A stretch of DNA of 64,000 bases from Bordetella hinzii LMG 13501 (GTDB taxonomy: Bacteria; Pseudomonadota; Gammaproteobacteria; Burkholderiales; Burkholderiaceae_B): positions 1-64,000 of the forward strand of contig NZ_LRUJ01000005.1 of assembly GCF_001548475.1 (NCBI RefSeq), given 5' to 3'. This document shows positions 58,677 to 64,000 of this stretch, piece after piece. Made by a program: the position numbers and the translations under genes. Below the pieces are notes generated by a model, which saw only the letters and a program-made list of their open reading frames with translations, did not search any database and had not been told where the DNA came from. Within the stretch, counting starts at the first letter, position 1; each line of letters opens with the position of its first letter.

Positions 58677-60182
58677 TTAGATCGCCATTGCCGCATTCAA
58701 CTCGGATACGTCTTTTTCCGCTTCCAGCGCGAGAATGCGGTCCATGATGCGGGTGGCTTGTCCACGTTTCATGCCGGCGGCATCGGTACATTCGTAGAGT
58801 TTCTTGCGCGACTCCTCGGCGGTCATCGGATTCTTGGGATCCCCCTTGGCGTAGGAGACCTGCTTGCCGTGCATCCTGCCGTCGCGCAGGTACACCTCGA
58901 CGCGCACGAAGCCCGGGCCGCCGTCCGGGCGCACCAGGCTCTTGTCCTCTATCGTCTGCATCCGTTGCGCCAGCGCCTGCAGGTCCGGCCTGCGCAAAGC
59001 CTCCAGCGTAAAGTGCCGCAGGCTGACCTCACGGTCTTGGATGGCGGCGGCCACCATCCACGGATTGCTGAACTGCGCCTCGACGATGGTCTGCGGGCGC
59101 TGCTTTTTCTCCAAGGGCGCGCCCAGCAGCATCATCTCCGCGGGCGGGCTGTATATCTTCACATGATCCACCGCGGCGGGACGGATATCATGGCTTCGGA
59201 CCAGATCCAGGGCGGCGTCGATGGCCACATGGCCGCCGCGGCAGCAGGGATAGGGCTTGGGCGCGATCTCGGGCCCGGCATAACGGCTTCCCAGGTCCGC
59301 CAGCAGCGCCTCCTCGGAAACCCGGCCGCCATGATACTGGCGGAACAGCCCCTTGACGCCATCGAGCACATGAGACGAGCCGAAGACGCCGCGCTGCGCC
59401 AGCCTGGCCGACATCACGCCGCCATAGCTGGCGAAGCCGGCGCCCAGGCGCTTGGCGTGCGTGCCGTCGATGCTGGCCTGCGCATTGCCCGAGAGCTGGT
59501 GATAGGCCAGGCCCGCCGCCGCCACGGCCTGCTCGCGCGTCAAGCCCAGCAGGCGGGCGGCCACCAGGGAAGCCGCCAGAAAGCCGTACATCGGCGTGGG
59601 GTCCCAGCCCACCACAAAGGGCGACACCCCGGGCGATCCGGCGCGCGACAGGCGGCAAGCCGCATCGGTACCGGCGGCGACGGCCGCGATCAGGGTCTTG
59701 CCGTCGATACCGCCAGCCAGGTCGGCGACCGTCAGCGCCACCGGGATGGTGACACAGGAGGCGTGCATCAAAGAAGGTTCGTAGGTGTCATCGAACTCCA
59801 GCGCCGCCGCCATCGATGCGTTGAGCCTGGCCGCCTGCTCGGCCGGCAGGCGCACCCCCGTCCCCAGCACCCGGCTCTCCTGCCTGCCGCCCGTCTCCTT
59901 GCTCCAGGCATAGAGCTGCCGGATGCCATCGGCATTCAGCGCCGGCAGGGCCACGGCGACAGTGTCGAGAATCTGTCCCTTGGTGACCGCGACAACCTCG
60001 GCCGGCAGATCCTCGTATTTTGTGTTCAGACAATAGTCCGCCAGCGTATAGATGGCATCGGCGGTCCGCCGCGCGTCCGGGACGGCGGATTTGGCCGGGC
60101 TCAAGGCCCAGGCGGGATTGGCCGCCCATCCAGCGGCCAGCAGCCCGGACAACTGGGCGAATCTTCTGCGCGTCAACTGCAT
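58677..60182 (-). CDS. Tat-signal MmgE/PrpD family protein, copy 1
   Basis: A 501-residue member of the MmgE/PrpD family (2-methylcitrate dehydratase, cis-aconitate decarboxylase). The N-terminus carries a twin-arginine signal, L-T-R-R-R-F-A-Q, then a hydrophobic segment ending in A-W-A near residue 26, so export is predicted. Family members are normally cytoplasmic. The block A-A-L-E-F-D-D-T-Y at about 126-134 lacks the leading His of the usual H-A-L-D-Y-D-D-T-H form. The nearby M-H-A-S His (140), Y-H-Q and A-K-R remain. It is clearly a paralogue of the gene at 60941-62470. Reaction unknown. Confidence 0.87.
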   Translation of the reverse strand: MQLTRRRFAQLSGLLAAGWAANPAWALSPAKSAVPDARRTADAIYTLADYCLNTKYEDLPAEVVAVTKGQILDTVAVALPALNADGIRQLYAWSKETGGRQESRVLGTGVRLPAEQAARLNASMAAALEFDDTYEPSLMHASCVTIPVALTVADLAGGIDGKTLIAAVAAGTDAACRLSRAGSPGVSPFVVGWDPTPMYGFLAASLVAARLLGLTREQAVAAAGLAYHQLSGNAQASIDGTHAKRLGAGFASYGGVMSARLAQRGVFGSSHVLDGVKGLFRQYHGGRVSEEALLADLGSRYAGPEIAPKPYPCCRGGHVAIDAALDLVRSHDIRPAAVDHVKIYSPPAEMMLLGAPLEKKQRPQTIVEAQFSNPWMVAAAIQDREVSLRHFTLEALRRPDLQALAQRMQTIEDKSLVRPDGGPGFVRVEVYLRDGRMHGKQVSYAKGDPKNPMTAEESRKKLYECTDAAGMKRGQATRIMDRILALEAEKDVSELNAAMAI

Positions 60183-60216
60183 GCTCGTTCTCCTTTGGCC
60201 TGGCGCCCGGCGGGCC

Positions 60217-60405
60217 TCAGTCGTCCTTCTTGTTCCGATCGCGGACCAACAGCCAGGCAAGCCCCAGCCACGACCCCGCGAAAGCCACCAGGTCGTAATT
60301 GCGGATGGGCCGGAACTCGGTATAGAAAAGGCCGGTCGAGCCGATATAGGCGGCGGCGGTCAGGCCGACGCAGACCACGACGGCTATCCATTTATTCTTG
60401 TCCAT
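60217..60405 (-). CDS. Small two-helix membrane protein
   Basis: A 62-residue hypothetical protein with two hydrophobic segments (about 7-24 and 39-54) and a basic/acidic end R-D-R-N-K-K-D-D. It lies between the copy 1 MmgE/PrpD gene and a DoxX-like gene, all on the minus strand. An AGGTGA-like ribosome site precedes the ATG. It may be an accessory subunit of the DoxX-like protein; no family recognised. Confidence 0.6.
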   Translation of the reverse strand: MDKNKWIAVVVCVGLTAAAYIGSTGLFYTEFRPIRNYDLVAFAGSWLGLAWLLVRDRNKKDD

Positions 60406-60450
60406 GTATTCACCTTGAAAACTGGGTTTGCGGGCAACGGCGGAAAGCCA

Positions 60451-60915
60451 TCAGTCAGTAATGCGGCGTCCGATCTCCGGCTGATAAGCCTTGGCGCCGT
60501 TCCAGAGCCACAAGGGCTCCAGCTTCGGCTTGACCACCGCGAACATCCAGCCGCTGTAGGCCAGCAGCAATACCCCGTTCATGAACAGCTCCTGCGGGCC
60601 GGTGAAAAGCTGGCGCGGCGTCGCGACGATGAAGGTGTTCAGCCAGAAGATATTGATCGTGGCGGGGAATTCCAGGATCAACCCAAGCAGCGGCAATCGA
60701 TTGAAGAAAATCATCGCGCCGGTGACGATCTCCAGATACTTGATCATCTGGTAGAGGTAGATATTGGCATTGGCCTGCACCCATTCGCCGCCTATCCCGG
60801 GGATTTCCGGCACATAGCCGGTGGCCGCGTAGCGGATGCCGGAAAACAGCAGATGCGCGCCGAAGTAAAGGCGCAACCAATGAATGATGTAATACCAGGG
60901 CGATCGCGATGCCAT
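60451..60915 (-). CDS. DoxX-like four-helix membrane protein, copy 1
   Basis: A 154-residue inner-membrane protein. It has four hydrophobic segments. L-R-L-Y-F-G-A-H-L-L-F-S-G and I-K-Y-L-E-I-V-T-G-A-M-I-F-F-N are DoxX-family features and align with the second copy at 62488-62994. It lies directly after copy 2 of the MmgE/PrpD gene (25 bases). DoxX-like proteins are linked to quinone or thiosulfate redox functions, but many have no known job. Confidence 0.78.
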   Translation of the reverse strand: MASRSPWYYIIHWLRLYFGAHLLFSGIRYAATGYVPEIPGIGGEWVQANANIYLYQMIKYLEIVTGAMIFFNRLPLLGLILEFPATINIFWLNTFIVATPRQLFTGPQELFMNGVLLLAYSGWMFAVVKPKLEPLWLWNGAKAYQPEIGRRITD

Positions 60916-60940
60916 TTCAATGCTCCTTTATTGACGGCGA

Positions 60941-62470
60941 CTATGCCGGAATCATTTGCTTTGTGAGTTCGCGAGCGTCCGCCAGACGCTCCAGGCCCAG
61001 GATGGCCGACTGGAGCGCGGCCGCCTGGCTTTCCGCCAGGCCCGCCGAGCGCGCGCAGTCGAAGAACTTCTGCTCGAATTCCGCCGTGCTCAAGGGCTGG
61101 CGCGGTTCGCCCTTGGCCGTGTAGACGGTCTGGGTCAAGCGCCGGCCATCCCGCAGTTCCACCGTGAGCCGGGTCGGCCCTACCCCGCCGCCCGCCGCGA
61201 GCAGCGAGGCATCCAGGACGGTGTGGGTTCTCGCGGTCAGCGCCAGGACGTCGGGCCGGTCCAAGGCCGCGGGCGAGAAATCCGCCAGCGAAAGGCGGCC
61301 GTCGAGCAAGGTCGTCGCGACAATCCAGGGATTGCTGAACTGCGCCTGGACATTGGAGCGCGGCGCGCGCTTGGCCTCGAGCGGCGTGCCGAGCAGCTTG
61401 TACTCCCCGGGGCCCATATAGATCGTGATGGCCTTGATGTCCGAGGCCGGGAACGCCTGCTGCCGCCGGATGGCCAGCGCCGCGTCCACGGCCGTATGGC
61501 TGCCCCGGCATGAGGGATAGGGTTTGAACGACAGATCCGCCGCCGCGAAATGGACGCCCAGCCCATCCAGTAGGCGGCCACGATCGTAATTGCCCCCGTG
61601 GTACTGCCGGTACAGCCCTATCGGCCCCTCGAGCACATGGCGCGCCCCGGTCACCCCGGCCTGCGCCAGCTGGGCGGCCAACACTCCCGCGCAGCCCGCG
61701 AAGCCGGGCCCCATGCGCTTGGTGAGCGCGCCATCCACATGGGCCTGGGCGTTGCCCGCGGCCTGGTGATAGGCAATACCGGCGGCATCTATCATCTGCT
61801 GGCGGGTCAGCCCGAGCAGCTTGCCGGCCGCGAGCGCCGAGCTGATATAGCCGTACACCGTCGTGTTGTGCCAGCCCACCTTGAAGGGATCCACGCCGGG
61901 CTGGGCGGCCATGGCCAGCCTGCAACTCAGGTCGGTTCCCAGGGCCGTGGCGACGATGATGTCGCGCCCCGTCACGCCCGGCGTCTTTTCCGCAATCGCC
62001 AGTACCGCCGGGATGGTGATGACGGACGGATGGACATACGACTTTTCGTGTGTGTCGTCGTAGTCCAGCGCATGCGCCATGGTGCCGTTGACGCGCGCCG
62101 CCTCGTGGGCCGGCACCGCCGCCGCCGCACCCCAGATGCGGCTCTCCGGCCGGCCGGCCATGGCCACCGTGAACTCGCGCAACTGGCGCACGCCGTCGGC
62201 CGCGTAGCCCGCCAGCGCGATGCCTATGGTGTCGAGCACCTGCTGCTTGGAAATAGCGGCGATGTCTGGCGGCAGGCTTTCGTAGGTCGTCGCCAGACAA
62301 TAGTCGACCAGGCTCTCGATGGCATCGGCCCTGGCGGCCGGCCCGGCAGGCACGGCGCCGTCGCGGGCCGGCCCTGCCGGCGCGGCACGCACGCCGCCGA
62401 GAGACCATCCCGCCGCCGCCAGGATGGCGCTTTTGGCGAACTGCCGCCGCGTGCCCGGGAGTCGCTTCAT
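60941..62470 (-). CDS. Tat-signal MmgE/PrpD family protein, copy 2
   Basis: A 509-residue paralogue of the 58677-60182 protein with a Tat motif (T-R-R-Q-F-A-K, residues about 7-13), a hydrophobic stretch and V-R-A before a Pro/Ala-rich start of the mature part. It keeps the full family active-site block H-A-L-D-Y-D-D-T-H (133-141), Y-V-H-P-S, Y-H-Q-A-A-G-N and L-T-K-R. The two copies share most of the block from D-Y-C-L to R-Q-Y-H-G-G. It lies 17 bases after the copy 2 DoxX-like gene. Catalysis in the periplasm is the simplest reading; substrate unknown. Confidence 0.87.
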   Translation of the reverse strand: MKRLPGTRRQFAKSAILAAAGWSLGGVRAAPAGPARDGAVPAGPAARADAIESLVDYCLATTYESLPPDIAAISKQQVLDTIGIALAGYAADGVRQLREFTVAMAGRPESRIWGAAAAVPAHEAARVNGTMAHALDYDDTHEKSYVHPSVITIPAVLAIAEKTPGVTGRDIIVATALGTDLSCRLAMAAQPGVDPFKVGWHNTTVYGYISSALAAGKLLGLTRQQMIDAAGIAYHQAAGNAQAHVDGALTKRMGPGFAGCAGVLAAQLAQAGVTGARHVLEGPIGLYRQYHGGNYDRGRLLDGLGVHFAAADLSFKPYPSCRGSHTAVDAALAIRRQQAFPASDIKAITIYMGPGEYKLLGTPLEAKRAPRSNVQAQFSNPWIVATTLLDGRLSLADFSPAALDRPDVLALTARTHTVLDASLLAAGGGVGPTRLTVELRDGRRLTQTVYTAKGEPRQPLSTAEFEQKFFDCARSAGLAESQAAALQSAILGLERLADARELTKQMIPA

Positions 62471-62487
62471 GAGGGTCCTGGCCGCCT

Positions 62488-62994
62488 TCACCGCAGGACT
62501 TCCGGCAGGCGCTTGAGATCCGCCAGGCCGCCGCTGCGCGCATTCATCGAGAGCATGGGCAGGTAGTACTTGATATAGGCCAGCAACAGCACGACGTTCA
62601 TATACAGGCATGCGGTGCCCATATAGGTCAGCGACAGTATCCCGTCGTAGCGTTGGTTCAGCACGACGGCGTTGTAGAACACCATGCCGCTGATCGGAAA
62701 CAGGATGACCAGGCCCAGGGGCACGAAGAGATTGAAGATCAGCAGCAGGCCGCCCAGGATCTCGAAGCTCTTGACCAGATCGAAAAGCCCCACCTCCACA
62801 AAGGTGATGAGCAGCTTGTTGGAGTCCGGCAAGCTGCCGAAAGGCTGCGGAAACACCGGCTGGTAGCCCAGCTGGTGCAGCCAGTAGCTCGATCCGCTGA
62901 CCACCATCCACGCGCCCAGATACAGGCGCAAGAGAGCGATGACGGCCTGACCTATCCCTCGCGGGCTCAGCTTGAATTGCGTGAGTCTGTTCAT
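62488..62994 (-). CDS. DoxX-like four-helix membrane protein, copy 2
   Basis: A 168-residue inner-membrane protein with four hydrophobic helices. L-R-L-Y-L-G-A-W-M-V-V-S-G and V-K-S-F-E-I-L-G-G-L-L-L-I-F-N align with copy 1. It precedes the copy 2 MmgE/PrpD gene and follows the SnoaL-like gene after 12 bases, so the order DoxX-MmgE occurs twice. Confidence 0.78.
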   Translation of the reverse strand: MNRLTQFKLSPRGIGQAVIALLRLYLGAWMVVSGSSYWLHQLGYQPVFPQPFGSLPDSNKLLITFVEVGLFDLVKSFEILGGLLLIFNLFVPLGLVILFPISGMVFYNAVVLNQRYDGILSLTYMGTACLYMNVVLLLAYIKYYLPMLSMNARSGGLADLKRLPEVLR

Positions 62995-63006
62995 TGCTTG
63001 CTCCTG

Positions 63007-63438
63007 TTAGCGGGAGGCCGCCGGCGAGGCGGCCAGTTGCCCGGCGGCGCCCCGGACGATGCGTTCCCGGGCCGCGATGCGCCCGTTATGGATCTTGAAA
63101 ATCTCCACATACTCGCCCTCGCCGCCATCGAGCGGCGCGCGGTACTGCACGACCACGTTGAAACCTTCAGCGACGACCTGGACGATCTTGGGCTCGAACG
63201 GCTTCTGGCCGGGCAGGGTCTGCCCGGCCGCGACATCGTCCTTGGCTTTGGGCGAGAAAAAGGTTTTCGTGGCCTGGGCGACATCGCCCTGCTTGTATGC
63301 CATGTCCATATACATGGCGACCACGTCGCGCGGCAGCTCGCCCTCGCCAGGCGCCCATGTCCAGCGCGGGTTGGTGTGCAGGCCATGGGCGATCCAGGCG
63401 ACGAAGACCGCGCCGACAAGTACAGACAGGATGCGCAT
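63007..63438 (-). CDS. Exported SnoaL-like protein
   Basis: A 143-residue protein. A signal peptide or anchor covers residues 1-18 (L-S-V-L-V-G-A-V-F-V-A-W-I-A). The rest looks like a SnoaL/NTF2-like cone fold, with V-A-M-Y-M-D-M-A-Y-K-Q-G near residue 40, V-A-E-G-F-N-V-V-V-Q-Y-R and F-K-I-H-N-G-R-I-A-A-R-E-R near 125. It lies between the porin gene and the DoxX-MmgE pairs, so it too points to the periplasm. Substrate unknown. Confidence 0.75.
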   Translation of the reverse strand: MRILSVLVGAVFVAWIAHGLHTNPRWTWAPGEGELPRDVVAMYMDMAYKQGDVAQATKTFFSPKAKDDVAAGQTLPGQKPFEPKIVQVVAEGFNVVVQYRAPLDGGEGEYVEIFKIHNGRIAARERIVRGAAGQLAASPAASR

Positions 63439-63508
63439 GAAGAATCCTTTAATGTGAGGTGGCGGACGGCAAGCCTGCCGCCCTCCTGGTCAATGGCGCG
63501 GCAGGCGC

Positions 63509-64000
63509 CTAGAAACGGTGCTGCATGCCGATGCCGAAGGCCGTGACCTTGTCGTCGAAGCGGCTGGGAGGATTCAGGCCGCCCGGCGGAAAAATGCTCT
63601 GCTTGGCCTTGCCGTCGTTGTCCAGCTGCTTGAAATAGGCATAGAGCGTGGTGCGCGTGGACAGGCTGTAGACATAGCCCACCGCCCAGGACTTCACCCC
63701 CCATCCGGCGGTGGCGTCGGTGGGACCGAAGGGCGTGTCATTGGTCGCCCGCCCGTAGGCCAGGTGTATCCTGCCCGCCCTGCCGGCCGGCACCTGAGCG
63801 CCGACCTGCCACGCCTGGTCCGAGCCGCTGTAGCCGTCGGTCTTGCGCAGCTGGTAGGTAGCAAAGAGCGTGGCCCAGGGAAAGACGTAGCGCACGCCGA
63901 GGGCATGCTCGGTCTGATCGCTGGTGGCCGCGGTCTGGGCGGTCGTCCCGGCGCTATGGCCAAAGCCATAGGTCATGCTCAGCGGCCCTTCGGCATAGGT
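63509..64000 (-). CDS. Porin, C-terminal part (runs off the window)
   Basis: The last 163 residues of a gram-negative porin (Porin_4-like). It shows repeated antiparallel strands (A-L-G-V-R-Y-V-F-P-W-A, W-A-V-G-Y-V-Y-S-L-S-T-R-T-T-L-Y-A-Y) and ends in H-R-F, the C-terminal Phe needed for outer-membrane assembly. The frame is open to the window end. It may admit the substrate of the downstream catabolic or envelope enzymes. Confidence 0.88.
   Translation of the reverse strand, partial: TYAEGPLSMTYGFGHSAGTTAQTAATSDQTEHALGVRYVFPWATLFATYQLRKTDGYSGSDQAWQVGAQVPAGRAGRIHLAYGRATNDTPFGPTDATAGWGVKSWAVGYVYSLSTRTTLYAYFKQLDNDGKAKQSIFPPGGLNPPSRFDDKVTAFGIGMQHRF

Overview
The window is high-GC, densely packed DNA from a betaproteobacterium. 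It most resembles the Alcaligenaceae (Bordetella/Achromobacter type). The reasons are the gene blocks (hda-HAD-pcnB-folK, glyQ-glyS-gmhB-plsC, surA-lptD next to amgK-murU), a Bug-family solute-binding protein, a LeuA of the long form, and an endonuclease-type MutL. The species cannot be fixed from the sequence alone. I saw no rRNA, tRNA, insertion sequence, prophage or CRISPR array, and no stretch over 300 bases lacks a gene.

0-24 kb is mostly housekeeping. It opens with a partial protein carrying heptapeptide repeats and a duplicated unknown domain. Then come a DedA protein, mutL and miaA, purM with its own promoter and terminator, and the overlapping hda-HAD-pcnB-folK operon. A Tat-exported PhoX-like phosphatase and a second DedA follow. 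Next is a three-gene operon (dehydratase, CaiB CoA-transferase, citramalyl-CoA-lyase-like enzyme) next to a class I fumarase, a combination that suggests itaconate/mesaconate/citramalate breakdown. Then an enoyl-CoA hydratase and glyQ-glyS-gmhB-plsC-metalloprotease.

23-49 kb holds a tricarballylate module (LysR, TcuA, TcuB, Bug protein) with a clear LysR box, then gloA, def, a FadE-type dehydrogenase, a SpmA-SpmB fusion, pyk, glycerate kinase and a thioesterase. The envelope and ribosome group rsmA-surA-lptD lies divergent from amgK-murU. After it come a coiled-coil membrane protein, a pterin dehydratase, an OmpA-like lipoprotein, a small Cys-rich exported protein, an aldo/keto reductase, an AraC regulator, leuA and tam. 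The leuA leader has a cluster of Leu codons and three competing helices, the last of which covers the leuA ribosome binding site. It reads as a leucine-sensing translational attenuator.

49-64 kb is an accessory catabolic region, all on the minus strand. One operon under a TetR regulator encodes an SDR, a Rieske oxygenase, an acyl-CoA dehydrogenase, a CaiB CoA-transferase, a 4,5-dihydroxyphthalate-decarboxylase-like protein, a gentisate-dioxygenase-like cupin, a fumarylpyruvate-hydrolase-like enzyme and a phthalate-type reductase. Upstream of the TetR gene lies an unusual envelope gene set: a porin, an exported SnoaL-like protein, and a duplicated pair of a DoxX-like membrane protein followed by a Tat-signal MmgE/PrpD enzyme. 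MmgE/PrpD enzymes are normally cytoplasmic, so this set is the best candidate in the window for an undescribed system.
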